A stretch of DNA of 64,000 nucleotides from JAAURS01 sp044923475 (GCF_044923475.1 NZ_CP137338.1:5704001-5768000); one strand, 5' to 3'. Shown: positions 17,664 through 26,768, numbered from the stretch's first letter. Numbers and translations are program-made. The notes: generated by a model from the letters alone, not told the origin.

Positions 17664-18674
17664 ATGTCTCGGAAATTTTTAACGTTTACGGCCTTAACCG
17701 CTATGACAGTCTTTTTGGGTGGCATGGGTTGCGCCAACGTCTTTTCTCAAGCTCAAAGGCATAGTTTGGCGACGCATATTTCTTCCAGCTCAACCCCATC
17801 GCGCACCCTTCGCGGTCATTCGGCCTGGGTCTATGCGATCGCCTTTAGTCCCGATGGACGCTACTTAGCCAGCGGTAGCTATAACAAGCAAATTAAACTT
17901 TGGTCGCCCTCTAATGGCGCTTTGTTGCAAACCCTAGAAGGTCACGGCGATGCAGTGGTCGCCCTCGCTATTTCTCCCGATAGCAAAGTTCTGGCCAGCG
18001 GTAGTTGGGACAACCGCATTAAGCTCTGGCAGTTAGGGACGGGACACCTCCTGGGCGCGCTTGAGGGGCACACGGATGACGTGCAGGCGATCGCCCTAAA
18101 CCACAAAGGTTCCTGTTTGCTGAGCGGAAGTGCCGATCGAACAGTCCGAATTTGGGATGTAAAGACGGGCAGGGAGTTTCGTAAATTTCGAGCTGGGGAT
18201 CTCGTTAGAACGGTAGCCTTTAGCCCGAATGGAGACATGGCGATCGCCGGGGATGAAAGCGGCACTCTCAAAATCTGGCGCATCGGCGATGGCGCGCTGT
18301 TGGCAACCTTGGAGGCCCATTCCAAGGCGGTCCGGGCGATCGCTTTTAGCCCTGACGGGCAGACCTTTGCCACCGGCAGTGCGGACGGGACGATCGCGCT
18401 TTGGGATTGGAAAACGCACCTTTGGCGACAAACATTGATGGGACATGCCGGAGCGGTCTGGTCGGTGGCGTTTAGCCCAGACGGACAGACGCTCGCAAGC
18501 AGCAGCTATGACAAGACGGTCAAAGTATGGAGCTTACCTAGCGGGCAGATTCTAAACACTTTGACAGGACATGACAAAAGCGTGTGGTCAGTCGTCTTTC
18601 ATCCTAAAGGGCGATCGATCGCGAGTGGCAGTGCCGACGCAACCATCAAGTTTTGGAAAGTTGGAACGCAGTAA
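17664..18674 (+). CDS. exported seven-blade WD40 propeller protein
   Basis: Seven WD40 repeats can be counted, each with GH at the start and a closing [IV][KR][LIV]W (for example RTLRGHSAWVYAIAFSPDG, IKLWS; NTLTGHDKSVWSVVFHPKG, IKFWK). That makes one complete beta-propeller. The ORF is open back to a TTG at 17592, with ATGs at 17634, 17649 and 17664. ATG 17664 is chosen because GAGGG lies 8 bases before it and the protein then opens with a clean signal peptide MSRKFLTFTALTAMTVFLGG. A Cys follows (GMGC), but the lipobox is poor. It is probably a periplasmic or envelope protein-interaction platform. It may share a transcript with the upstream haem protein. Confidence 0.85.
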   Translation: MSRKFLTFTALTAMTVFLGGMGCANVFSQAQRHSLATHISSSSTPSRTLRGHSAWVYAIAFSPDGRYLASGSYNKQIKLWSPSNGALLQTLEGHGDAVVALAISPDSKVLASGSWDNRIKLWQLGTGHLLGALEGHTDDVQAIALNHKGSCLLSGSADRTVRIWDVKTGREFRKFRAGDLVRTVAFSPNGDMAIAGDESGTLKIWRIGDGALLATLEAHSKAVRAIAFSPDGQTFATGSADGTIALWDWKTHLWRQTLMGHAGAVWSVAFSPDGQTLASSSYDKTVKVWSLPSGQILNTLTGHDKSVWSVVFHPKGRSIASGSADATIKFWKVGTQ

Positions 18675-18971
18675 TTATTTTTTTTGACCTAATATAACTT
18701 TCATTAATTTGGTAGCTCTTTGTATGAATATTTATCACAAGTTTAGATCGATTTCGAGACAGTCAAGACTCGATTGTCAAGCCTTGAAATCAAGAAGTCC
18801 TCCAAATTTTCCAAATGAGTTGCTTTTGAAGTTTATGATAGATAACCTGATTTTTCCCTATTGCAGACTTCAGAAATTCGATCAATATTCTGAGTGAACT
18901 TAGCATTTAAGTAGGCTCAGTTTTGGTCATAAATACCGTTTAGAAATGTCTTAAAAGTTGGAATATGTCCT

Positions 18972-20330
18972 ATGAGTATCCTTAGCCTGAACGATTTAGC
19001 CTTGGAACTAGTTGCCCGAGATTTTAGCGATGGTCACGCACCAAACAATGCTGGCCCCACAAAAACCTCGCGGGCTTTAGCCATTATTCACCTCGCAGCT
19101 TACGATGCCTATGCAAAAGTGACCGGAGCTTTAACGCCTCGCCTTGGAACGCTTCCGAATAAACCTTCAGGTCTTGGCAGCGATGATGGGACGGGGACGG
19201 TTGCCTTGCTCGGTGCCGGGCTGTTGGCTGCGGAGCAGCTTTACCCCGATTTCAGAGATTTTATTACCGAAGTCGTGACTTCAGGCGCTCGAAAGTTCAA
19301 TGGCGATCTCCTCAAGATCGATGTCGGCAACAATCCCATTGCGATCGTGTACGGCAGGGCGATCGCCGATGCCTGGCTGGATGCGCGCAAAAACGACAAT
19401 TCGGATTTGCCGCAGCTAGACAAGCTTTACAGCAATGCGCCAGGCAAACACCGCCCCGATCCGGTCAACCCCGGACAAAGCGCCTTAGGCCGAAGCTGGG
19501 GACAGGTGACGCCCTTTGTGCTCAATTCTGTTGTCAACGATGCTCCTTTAGGGAACCCGCCTCCGTTAAATAGCCAAGCCTATGCTGATGCGTTCGACGA
19601 GGTGGCTGTTTGCGGGCGAGACGATATCTCGCGGCGCGATCCTGCTTTTCGAGAAAAGGCCGTTGTGGGCATTTTTTGGGGATACGATGGCGCCAATAAA
19701 TTAGGGACGCCTCCCCGCCTCTATAACCAGGTCGTGCGGGCTATTCCGGAGTTAGCGACGGTTGGCCACCCGCAGCAGATTAAGGTTCTGACCGCCATCA
19801 ATGTGGCAATGGCAGATGCAGGGATTGCCGCTTGGCACTGGAAGTACGAGTACGATGTGTGGCGACCTGTGGTAGGGGTCCGCGAGGCCGATAAGGGTTG
19901 GGGACCGTCGGGAGGCGGCGATGGAAATACAATCCGTTCGGAGGCGAGCAATCCGTTCTGGCTTCCGTTGGGTGCGCCTCAAAGCAATCCGTTAAAGCCG
20001 CCTACGTCAAACTTTACGCCTAATTTCCCGGCGTATCCGTCAGGGCACTCTACTTTTGGCTCTGCTTGTTTTGAAACGGCTGCGGCTCTTTTGGGTAAAG
20101 CAACCCACGAAATCTTCGTGACGTTTGTCTCCGATGAGTTGAATGGCAAGACAACGGATAATTCGGGTACGGTTCGCCCTAGGCGAGAAGAGTATTTCTC
20201 GCTCCAAAAGGCGATCGCAGACAACGGAGACAGTCGAATCTATCTAGGGGTTCACTGGAGATTCGATGCCACAGGCGGGAAAGAAGTGGGGGATGCGGTG
20301 GCGAGAAAGGTTTGTGCCGCTTTCATGTAA
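18972..20330 (+). CDS. vanadium-dependent haloperoxidase (PAP2 superfamily)
   Basis: A 452-residue protein with the three vanadate-binding motifs of VHPOs: K-x6-RP in KYEYDVWRP (Lys near 291), PSGHSTFGSA (near 356) and SR-x5-H in SRIYLGVH (near 427). It therefore keeps every canonical metal-site residue, including the axial His. VHPOs use H2O2 to oxidise halide and halogenate organic compounds; members of this fold can also be acid phosphatases. No signal peptide is visible at the start MSILSLNDLALELVARDF. It is flanked by the WD40 gene and a 703-bp spacer; no biosynthetic genes adjoin it. Halide preference cannot be read from the sequence. Confidence 0.9.
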   Translation: MSILSLNDLALELVARDFSDGHAPNNAGPTKTSRALAIIHLAAYDAYAKVTGALTPRLGTLPNKPSGLGSDDGTGTVALLGAGLLAAEQLYPDFRDFITEVVTSGARKFNGDLLKIDVGNNPIAIVYGRAIADAWLDARKNDNSDLPQLDKLYSNAPGKHRPDPVNPGQSALGRSWGQVTPFVLNSVVNDAPLGNPPPLNSQAYADAFDEVAVCGRDDISRRDPAFREKAVVGIFWGYDGANKLGTPPRLYNQVVRAIPELATVGHPQQIKVLTAINVAMADAGIAAWHWKYEYDVWRPVVGVREADKGWGPSGGGDGNTIRSEASNPFWLPLGAPQSNPLKPPTSNFTPNFPAYPSGHSTFGSACFETAAALLGKATHEIFVTFVSDELNGKTTDNSGTVRPRREEYFSLQKAIADNGDSRIYLGVHWRFDATGGKEVGDAVARKVCAAFM

Positions 20331-21033
20331 ACGATTGTAACCAAGGCACTATATTTTAATTGAGAAATGTAGTGCCTTGCGATCGCTCTTTCCACACGGA
20401 ACTAGTCAAATGATGAAAGCTAAAAGGGTGAACAATCATTCTCTAGAAAATACTCAAGCGAACAAGTTGATTTCGTGCTTCTATGAGCCTTGAAGCCGTA
20501 TTTTGTTAAGTTAACTCAAACGCTCCATGAGTTAGCTCGAGTATCAGGTTTTGCATGATTTGCCGACACTTGACTTTCTCCCATTGCAAACATAATGATC
20601 TAAAGGCATTATATCTACATGAGGATACAAGACTACCTTAAGGCACTGTTCCATTAAACCTTGATAAACCCGTTAAGCATGGGTACGTGGAGCTTTGAAG
20701 TTTCTTGTTCAAGAGGCCTCAAAGCCTTGCTGAATAATCTGTTTAGACTCCCGATCGCAGACTAACTATTCAGTGCGACTACCCTTTACTCTAGAAATTC
20801 AGAATAAATTATACTTTTAAACCTTTTCAGAGCAGAAAAATTAGTGTAACTTACTTATAGGCAATTAGTTGCCAAATTAAGATTCGAAAAATATCTTAAC
20901 ATTATGTAGCAATCCATGGCATATAAATTTATAAGTTATAGGTTAAAACTGCAAAGCGTTAAATATAGTTTTTCGAGTCAAACAAGCTAGCCGTCCGTAG
21001 AGTACAGTTCTTAATCATCCTAGGAGTTGAGAC
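20331..21033. other. 703-bp intergenic region
   Basis: A long A/T-rich spacer between the haloperoxidase gene and a small ORF, both rightward. An imperfect hairpin just after the haloperoxidase stop (GGCACTATATTTTAAT near 20345, with AATGTAGTGCC near 20366) has arms GGCACTA and TAGTGCC and could end that transcript. The A/T-rich part at 20800-20960 would suit a promoter for the small gene. I see no further gene. Confidence 0.5.
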
Positions 21034-21282
21034 ATGGGTTGCGAACAAGTCGAACAAGAATTGCTTCAATTAACTCAAGAGCAAAAGGACGAATTTTGTA
21101 AGCTTACACTTGACTTTTTTGTAAGAAATGGCCTACAGAAGTACATTCCACATATAACAATTGAAATTAAACAAAAACCTCCTTCTCCTACAAGAGATTC
21201 GATTGCGGATTTTACATGTCGAGACACACCAATCCCAGACCCTGGCGATCCCTGTTATCCTCAAATTTGGGCGCCAGGATGA
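21034..21282 (+). CDS. small protein of unknown function, Pro/Asp-rich tail
   Basis: I do not recognise a family. The 82-residue protein starts at ATG 21034 with a good ribosome site (TAGGAG, 21020-21025), which supports real translation. Residues 1-50 are amphipathic and helical with many Glu and Gln (EQVEQELLQLTQEQKDEF). Residues 51-82 change to an extended tail with two Cys and many Pro and Asp (CRDTPIPDPGDPCYPQIWAPG). No signal peptide. This leader-plus-tail plan resembles a peptide precursor, but no modifying enzyme is adjacent, so that remains a guess. A strong hairpin follows 33 bases after the stop, so it forms a single-gene transcript upstream of the haemagglutinin-like gene. Confidence 0.6.
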   Translation: MGCEQVEQELLQLTQEQKDEFCKLTLDFFVRNGLQKYIPHITIEIKQKPPSPTRDSIADFTCRDTPIPDPGDPCYPQIWAPG

Positions 21283-21314
21283 CACTTTCGATTTGAATTT
21301 TCCAAGGTTAGTTG

Positions 21315-21359
21315 GCAAACAAGGAGTATCAAGCCTGAAGCTTGATATTCCTTGTTTGC
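21315..21359 (+). terminator. 20-bp-stem hairpin after the small ORF
   Basis: Left arm GCAAACAAGGAGTATCAAGC (21315-21334), loop CTGAA, right arm 21340-21359. In RNA all 20 positions pair, one as G-U. The sequence after it is A/T-rich (ATAATTTATTTT) rather than a pure T run. It is a plausible rho-independent terminator or transcript-end stabiliser separating the small ORF from the haemagglutinin gene. Confidence 0.75.
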
Positions 21360-21472
21360 ATAATTTATTTTCGAGAAAAGCTCAGATCGAAAGATAGTTT
21401 TTTGATTTCATTAGGTCAAAATCTTTGATCGAGCTAAATACTTAAGCTTGACATTATACAGGGTATTCTAAT

Positions 21473-23566
21473 GTGACTCAAAACCATAATTTCAAGTCTT
21501 GGAAGTTAAAGTTGTTATTTTCTGCTGCAATGGTTGTGGTATCTTTTGTGCCAAATCACTTTGCTTGGGCGCAAATAAAAGAAGATAACACTCTTGGAAA
21601 AGACAGCTCTCGTGTAATACCCGATCCAACGAGTAGTAACGTTCTTAGAGTTGTAGATGGTGCAACCCAAGGATCGAACCTGTTTCATAGTTTTGCTGAA
21701 TTTAACGTAAACAATAATCAAACTGTCTATTTCAATGTTTTATCTAACATTGATCGTATTATAGCTAGAGTTACAGGTGGAAATAAGTCCAATATTTTGG
21801 GAAAACTAGGTGTCAGTGGCGGGGATGCCGATCTGTTTCTACTCAATCCAAGCGGCATCATTTTTGGTCCTAATTCATCTTTAGACCTCAAAGGATCGTT
21901 TCTAGCGACGACGGCGAGCAGTTTTGTATTTGAAAATAATACTGAATACAGTGCAATAGATACTCTTGTACCTCAACTTAGTATCAATATCCCTCTCGGT
22001 TTGAGGTTTAGAAATACTGGTGGAGTCATTGAAAATAACTCCAACGCAACGGTTGGCAAAATTGGTCTTCAAGTTTTGCCTGGGAAAAGCTTAGCTCTCC
22101 TAGGGGAAAATATCCTTTTAAATGGCGGTTTTCTCACTGCAAATAGCGGACATATTGATGTAGGCAGTGTTACTGAAGGTCAAGTCGATCTGATCGATGA
22201 AAATCTAACATTTAACTATCAAAAAATTTTACCTCAAAACTTCGGAGATATTAGTATTCTTAGAGCATCTACAATTAATGTGTCTGGCACGAGAACAGGA
22301 AGAGTGGTCGGTGGTAGCCTTTATGTGCAAGGTAAAAATGTAAAAATTTCTGATGGTTCAAGGCTGTTTTCCTTGTCATTTTCTGGTAAAGATTCAGGAG
22401 GTTCAATTAAGATAAAAGCATCTGATTCTTTTGAGATTACTGGAAATATAATTCGTTCAAGTCTATTATCTACATCCAGTAGTGGACAAGGAGGTGTGGG
22501 TGGCGATATAATAATTGATGCTGAACAATTTTTTATGGGAGATTATGCAAATATTCAGACATCTTCTGTATTGTTTCAGAATTCAGTCAACCTCTCAGCA
22601 GCAAAAGCAGGCAGTATATTTATTGAAAGTACTCAAGCAAATATTAGTGGTAAAGATACATTCATTAGTGCGTCTACGAATGGAGGATCTGGAGACGCTG
22701 GGAATATTACTGTCGTCGCTAAAGGCTTCTTGAAAGTTGGAGGCAGTGCCGAAGTCAGAGCTATAAGTAATGGACAAGGAACCGCAGGGAATATTGATAT
22801 CTTTGCCCGTTCGGTTTTACTAGAAAACCAGGGAATTATCAGTGCTACAACGACTGGCGGTGAAGGTCGTATTACTTTTCACGATGCAAACGATATTACT
22901 CTCCGTAACAATAGTAAGATTTCTGCAAATGCAACTAATAGTGCAAATGGTGGCAACATTATTATAAATACGGCTTTATTGTTAGCAGTTCCCCCAGTAG
23001 GATCTAATGGCAGCGATATCACAGCAAAAGCAATTGGGGGTACTGGTGGAAATATTACGATTAATGCTCAGGGGATCTTTGGGATTAGGCCGCGCAAGGC
23101 AACTTTAGGCAATCAGACGAATGACATTGATGCAAGCTCTCAATTTGGGCAATCAGGACAAGTACAAATTAATACAACCACCGACCCAAATCAGGGGCTA
23201 ATCGAACTACCCGCAACAGTTGTCGATCCCAGTACCCTCGTTGCCCAGAACCCTTGCAAACGTGCATCCAGCAGCGAATTTACCCGTAGCGGTCGCGGTG
23301 GACTGCCGCCCAGCCTCAGCCAAGACCTCAACGGCCAATCAACCCAGGTCGGCTTAGTAGAGCCAGCCAACTTGAGTGCAGAAAAGCCCGAGTCTAAATC
23401 GGACTCAAAACAGGCCAGCTCTCAGCCGCCATCGTCCTCGCAAATACAGCCTGCTCGAGGATGGGTTTATAACGACAAAGGCGAAGTAGTTCTGGTAGCT
23501 TATAATTCTGCCGTCACTGGCCCTCAACGTCTTCAGTCAGCTCCAGCGGGTTGCCCCGTACTATAG
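21473..23566 (+). CDS. filamentous haemagglutinin-like exoprotein (TpsA)
   Basis: A 697-residue two-partner secretion exoprotein. After a signal peptide (LLFSAAMVVVSFVPNHFAWA, to about 34) comes the TPS domain with RVVDGATQGSNLFHSFAEFNV, IDRIIARVTGGNKSNILGKL and LFLLNPSGIIFGPNSSLDLKGSF, the hallmark NPSGIIFG motif. A beta-helix of Gly/Asn/Ile-rich turns fills the middle (about 180-570), then a Ser/Pro/Gln-rich linker and a short globular C-terminus (GWVYNDKGEVVLVAY). The start must be GTG 21473, because the nearby ATG is out of frame. It is exported by Sec, then through its TpsB porin, encoded convergently at 23748-25526. It probably acts as a surface or released adhesin. Its GC content is lower than that of its neighbours. 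Confidence 0.92.
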   Translation: MTQNHNFKSWKLKLLFSAAMVVVSFVPNHFAWAQIKEDNTLGKDSSRVIPDPTSSNVLRVVDGATQGSNLFHSFAEFNVNNNQTVYFNVLSNIDRIIARVTGGNKSNILGKLGVSGGDADLFLLNPSGIIFGPNSSLDLKGSFLATTASSFVFENNTEYSAIDTLVPQLSINIPLGLRFRNTGGVIENNSNATVGKIGLQVLPGKSLALLGENILLNGGFLTANSGHIDVGSVTEGQVDLIDENLTFNYQKILPQNFGDISILRASTINVSGTRTGRVVGGSLYVQGKNVKISDGSRLFSLSFSGKDSGGSIKIKASDSFEITGNIIRSSLLSTSSSGQGGVGGDIIIDAEQFFMGDYANIQTSSVLFQNSVNLSAAKAGSIFIESTQANISGKDTFISASTNGGSGDAGNITVVAKGFLKVGGSAEVRAISNGQGTAGNIDIFARSVLLENQGIISATTTGGEGRITFHDANDITLRNNSKISANATNSANGGNIIINTALLLAVPPVGSNGSDITAKAIGGTGGNITINAQGIFGIRPRKATLGNQTNDIDASSQFGQSGQVQINTTTDPNQGLIELPATVVDPSTLVAQNPCKRASSSEFTRSGRGGLPPSLSQDLNGQSTQVGLVEPANLSAEKPESKSDSKQASSQPPSSSQIQPARGWVYNDKGEVVLVAYNSAVTGPQRLQSAPAGCPVL

Positions 23567-23569
23567 AGC

Positions 23570-23611
23570 AAACCAATATCCTGCTGGCTGAAACCAATAT
23601 CCTGCTGGCTG
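23570..23611. repeat. 21-bp tandem duplication
   Basis: The unit AAACCAATATCCTGCTGGCTG occurs twice head to tail (23570-23590 and 23591-23611), directly after the haemagglutinin stop codon. The second copy runs into the hairpin that follows. Confidence 0.9.
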
Positions 23612-23692
23612 AGCGGAGCCGAAGCCAGCAGCAGCGAAGCCAGGTTCATCATCCCGCTATCAGGCCGCTCGTTTCGACTTCGCTCAACGAGC
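23602..23692. terminator. two hairpins between convergent tpsA and tpsB
   Basis: CTGCTGGCT (23602-23610) pairs with AGCCAGCAG (23623-23631). GCTCGTT (23667-23673) pairs with AACGAGC (23686-23692). The second hairpin, with its TCGACTTCGCTC loop, is a common dispersed motif in cyanobacterial genomes. Neither has a clear T run, so a role in ending the two converging transcripts is likely but not proven. Confidence 0.5.
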
Positions 23693-23747
23693 TAGAGTAA
23701 GATATTCGATGAAAAGCGATTTGATCGCTTACTTTAAGGCAAATCTC

Positions 23748-25526
23748 TCAAAAAGGGCTGTAATTAATCGAAAAATAAAGTCCCTGCTCTTGGAGCGATG
23801 TTTTGTTCGATCGAATATCGACCAACGGAATGCCCCAGTCAAAACGAGCGTTTAAGCTGTCTCCCATCTGCCACTGTAACCCCACGCCCGCCCCCACCAA
23901 CGTATTCGGGCTGGGGTCAGGAGTGCCTCCGCTATTCCAACCCAATCCAAAATCGAGAAAGGGGACGATTTGCAACAGCCCCTTAATGCTCTTCACCCGC
24001 AGAATCGGGAAGCGCACCTCCGCCGAAGCCGAGACGCCATTATCCGTCAGCAGCGCATCTTGCCGATACCCGCGCACGCTCTGCTGCCCGCCCAACGCAA
24101 ACTGCTCCACAGGCACCAAAGCACCGGGCGATAGTTGCAGATCGGAACGAAACACAAACAAAGTGTCTGGGGCTAATAGCCTCACGTACTGCGCTTGCCC
24201 CCGCCAATCAAAAAAACGACCGTCTGGAGGGGTATCGTTAATCGTGGCATCCAACACCCCAAAGCCAGCATTAAATTGAGAGCGCAGCGCAAATACATCT
24301 CTCGATCCTCGCCGCGTCCAATCCTGGAAAAAGCGGAGAGCAGAGATCCGCGTTCTGCCATTATCGTCAGACCCCGGCGATAGCTTAAAATCAGGCCCAA
24401 AAAACTCAGTTGTCCCAAGAAACTTGTTCCCGCTGTCTTGCCGAGAGGCCGTTATCCCCAAGGCAAACTCTTGTCTCGGCGTTTGGATAATCGGCTGCCG
24501 AAAGCTGACCTCGACAGAATAGGAATCTCCAGAAATATCCAGGCTATTAAAAGGCTCTTCAATCACCTCAGTAAAGCTCACCCCTCCCGACAGCGTCACC
24601 GCTCCATTTTTGGCATTGACGGGTATCCTGTAGCTCAGATTTAAGGCATTGCTGCCCGTCGTATTGGCGTATTCCAACCCAAATCCATCGCCAAAGCCCA
24701 GCACGTTCCCCTCATTAATGCGGATCCCCCGTCGGAAACTACCCACGCTGGGCGCTCTGTTATTGTCGGCAAAAAATTCTGCCTTAAAAGACTTGGCCTC
24801 CTGCACCTTGACCGCCAAAATCCCCGTCTCAGGCCGAGACCCTGCCGATAGATCCGCAGAGATGGTCTTAATGAGCGGGTCTAGCTGCAAGAGCTGGAGC
24901 GCTTCGAGCAGTCTGTTTTGATTGAGGGGCCGGGTCGTTGCCAACTTTAGGCGGTTGCGCACGTAATTCGGACGCAAGCGCTTTGTGCCGGATACGCGGA
25001 TTTCTTCAATTCCCCCTTCAATCACCTGAATCTTGACCACCGCACCTGCTGGCGACAGCGTTTGACCTGCTGCAATGACAGCCCCGGAATTGATATATCC
25101 AGCTTCCGTATATTTTTTTGTAACTGCCGCTTCGGCTTGCAGTAGTTCCGCAAATGTAAGGGGGCGATTGGTAAATGGCTCTGTTACTGCAACTAATTCT
25201 GAATTGCTAAACGCTGTATTCCCGTCAAACTCGAAGCGCGCGACAGTGATGCTGCTCGGAAGCCCTTCTCTCTCCTCTGGGGCGGGCGTGGGGGCAGGAG
25301 GGAGGTCTAGTGGTGGCTGGGGAATGGGTTGAGGAATGGGAATGGGTTTTTCTGGCGGTCTTGGCAGAATCGGATTGGGGATAGAGGGGTCGATCCGCGG
25401 CGGTTCTGGAGCGGGTGTTTGGGCTAGGGTGCTTTTGGGAAAACAGGCTGTAACAAATCCCAGCTTCAGAGAAAGATAGAGCTGTAGCAGCAAACGCCAA
25501 GGGGATTTACTGCGAAATATTAGCAT
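23748..25526 (-). CDS. two-partner secretion outer-membrane transporter (ShlB/FhaC/HecB family, TpsB)
   Basis: A 592-residue outer-membrane protein. Signal peptide near residues 10-36, a Pro-rich linker (about 37-90), then a POTRA domain (SSITVARFEFDGNTAFSNSELVAVTEPF) and a second POTRA-like region with VIEGGIEEIRVSGTKRLRPNYVRNRL. A beta-barrel of about 350 residues follows, with the conserved loop-6 motif VRGY in GGQQSVRGYRQDALL and a C-terminal FSINYSPF strand ending in Phe, the outer-membrane insertion signal. It would secrete the TpsA protein encoded convergently next door. The pairing is inferred from proximity; other TpsA proteins elsewhere in the genome may also use it. Confidence 0.92.
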   Translation of the reverse strand: MLIFRSKSPWRLLLQLYLSLKLGFVTACFPKSTLAQTPAPEPPRIDPSIPNPILPRPPEKPIPIPQPIPQPPLDLPPAPTPAPEEREGLPSSITVARFEFDGNTAFSNSELVAVTEPFTNRPLTFAELLQAEAAVTKKYTEAGYINSGAVIAAGQTLSPAGAVVKIQVIEGGIEEIRVSGTKRLRPNYVRNRLKLATTRPLNQNRLLEALQLLQLDPLIKTISADLSAGSRPETGILAVKVQEAKSFKAEFFADNNRAPSVGSFRRGIRINEGNVLGFGDGFGLEYANTTGSNALNLSYRIPVNAKNGAVTLSGGVSFTEVIEEPFNSLDISGDSYSVEVSFRQPIIQTPRQEFALGITASRQDSGNKFLGTTEFFGPDFKLSPGSDDNGRTRISALRFFQDWTRRGSRDVFALRSQFNAGFGVLDATINDTPPDGRFFDWRGQAQYVRLLAPDTLFVFRSDLQLSPGALVPVEQFALGGQQSVRGYRQDALLTDNGVSASAEVRFPILRVKSIKGLLQIVPFLDFGLGWNSGGTPDPSPNTLVGAGVGLQWQMGDSLNARFDWGIPLVDIRSNKTSLQEQGLYFSINYSPF

Positions 25527-25639
25527 TCTAAATAAGGTTGAGCGTTTATTAAGATTAACTTTTAGATAATACTTGTTTTCTGAATTGTTAACTCGATCTG
25601 AAGATTTCCTATTCTCAAATCTTGAAGGATTCTAAATTA

Positions 25640-25665
25640 AAAGCCCCCCATTTCTGGAGGGCTTT
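25640..25665 (-). terminator. terminator after the csgG-like gene
   Basis: Arms AAAGCCCCCCA (25640-25650) and TGGAGGGCTTT (25655-25665) with a TTTC loop and one mismatch. Read on the minus strand the stem is followed by a T-rich CTTTTAATTT. It lies 11 bases past the stop of the leftward csgG-like gene. Confidence 0.8.
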
Positions 25666-25675
25666 GATGGGCGCT

Positions 25676-26683
25676 TTACTCGACAGCTTTAGCGCGATCG
25701 CCCACCCTAAAGCCACCGCCCTTGCCTGCAATCACCTTGCCTACGGAGGAAGTCGCATCCACCTCCACCAACTGCACCCGACCGATGGGCTGGGAAACCA
25801 CGCGCAATACCTTGCCCGTAGAGGGATCCTTTACCGATTTAATGACGCGCTCGACCGAGAGCACCATGCCAGGGCGGAACCCATCGCGCCCGCCCTTATT
25901 AATGACGACCTGATTGCCCGTAACATCGGCAACCAAGGCATCAATTCTAGGTGCGAGCGTGGGTAGAGAGGATAGTTTGGGGGCTGCTGCGACGAGCTGA
26001 GTGCTGACCGCCGCCACCGCTTTCTCTGCCGCTTCCCCCAACACTCGGCCCCGGCTGTCAGAGCTAGAAGTCGTGCCAAACAATCCAACACCGCCCGTAG
26101 CGTCTTTCTGTTCGGACTGGCCCGTTCCTTCGGCAACTGTCAAAATCTCTCCAGTTGCAGTATTGATCAAACGCGCTGCAATTTGTACTGTTGCGATTTG
26201 CTTGCGCGAGCCACCAAAAATGCCACCAAAGGAAAACCCTTTCGATTTATCCTCCATGTCGAACTTCGTGACCGCGCCGATGAGAACCGCATCTACCCCC
26301 AAAATTCTGCCGATTTGGGCTGCCGTAGTGGGTTCGATCCGGCCTGATGCACCCAGGTTTTGCTCGGCGAGAACGGCATCGATCCTGCTGCGTTCGATCA
26401 GGATGTAGCTTCCTTCTTTAACCAACTGATTCGTTAAAAGATTGCTAATCCCCTTAGATGCTCCATCCCCCCCAAACCCCGAAAGATAACTCATATCGCT
26501 GATGCTAGAAAAATCAAAATCTAGAACGGCAATGCGGCGTTTTTCGCGGGGCTTAATCTGTTCGGTGCCCAGCGCGCCAATGCCTTGCGCGCTAACCTGC
26601 ATGCGAATATCTAGAGCTGAACTGCATGCGAATCCCGATAGGGCAATGACAAGTCCGACAGTGTTAGAGATGGAGCGTTTCAT
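25676..26683 (-). CDS. CsgG/HfaB family outer-membrane secretion lipoprotein-like
   Basis: A 335-residue protein with an N-terminal export signal containing Cys (LVIALSGFACSSA). The CsgG core reads RRIAVLDFDFSSI, GASKGISNLLTNQLVKEGSYILIERSRIDAVLAEQNLGASG, TTAAQIGRILGVDAVLIGAVTKFDMED, IATVQIAARLINTATGEILTVAEGTG and a helix EKAVAAVSTQLV. A C-terminal FlgT-like domain (VADVTGNQVVINKGGRDGFRPGMVLSVERV) follows, a frequent cyanobacterial arrangement. In enterobacteria CsgG forms the pore for curli subunits; in cyanobacteria its cargo is unknown. The lipobox is not ideal, so lipidation is uncertain. A terminator follows its stop codon. Confidence 0.87.
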   Translation of the reverse strand: MKRSISNTVGLVIALSGFACSSALDIRMQVSAQGIGALGTEQIKPREKRRIAVLDFDFSSISDMSYLSGFGGDGASKGISNLLTNQLVKEGSYILIERSRIDAVLAEQNLGASGRIEPTTAAQIGRILGVDAVLIGAVTKFDMEDKSKGFSFGGIFGGSRKQIATVQIAARLINTATGEILTVAEGTGQSEQKDATGGVGLFGTTSSSDSRGRVLGEAAEKAVAAVSTQLVAAAPKLSSLPTLAPRIDALVADVTGNQVVINKGGRDGFRPGMVLSVERVIKSVKDPSTGKVLRVVSQPIGRVQLVEVDATSSVGKVIAGKGGGFRVGDRAKAVE

Positions 26684-26726
26684 TATGATTAAGGTTGAGA
26701 TGATTGAGGTTGAGAATGATAGATGA

Positions 26727-26768
26727 ATGGGACAGATTTAATGGGGCAGATTTAATGGGACGGATTGC
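26727..26768. repeat. 14-bp tandem repeat, three units
   Basis: ATGGGACAGATTTA, ATGGGGCAGATTTA and ATGGGACGGATTGC follow each other at 26727, 26741 and 26755. They lie 44 bases upstream of the csgG-like start, in its probable promoter zone. Confidence 0.8.

Noticed and set aside
18709..18897. 62-codon plus-strand frame after the WD40 gene
   Set aside because: Composition and lack of a ribosome site suggest spacer DNA; no domain or homologue recognised.
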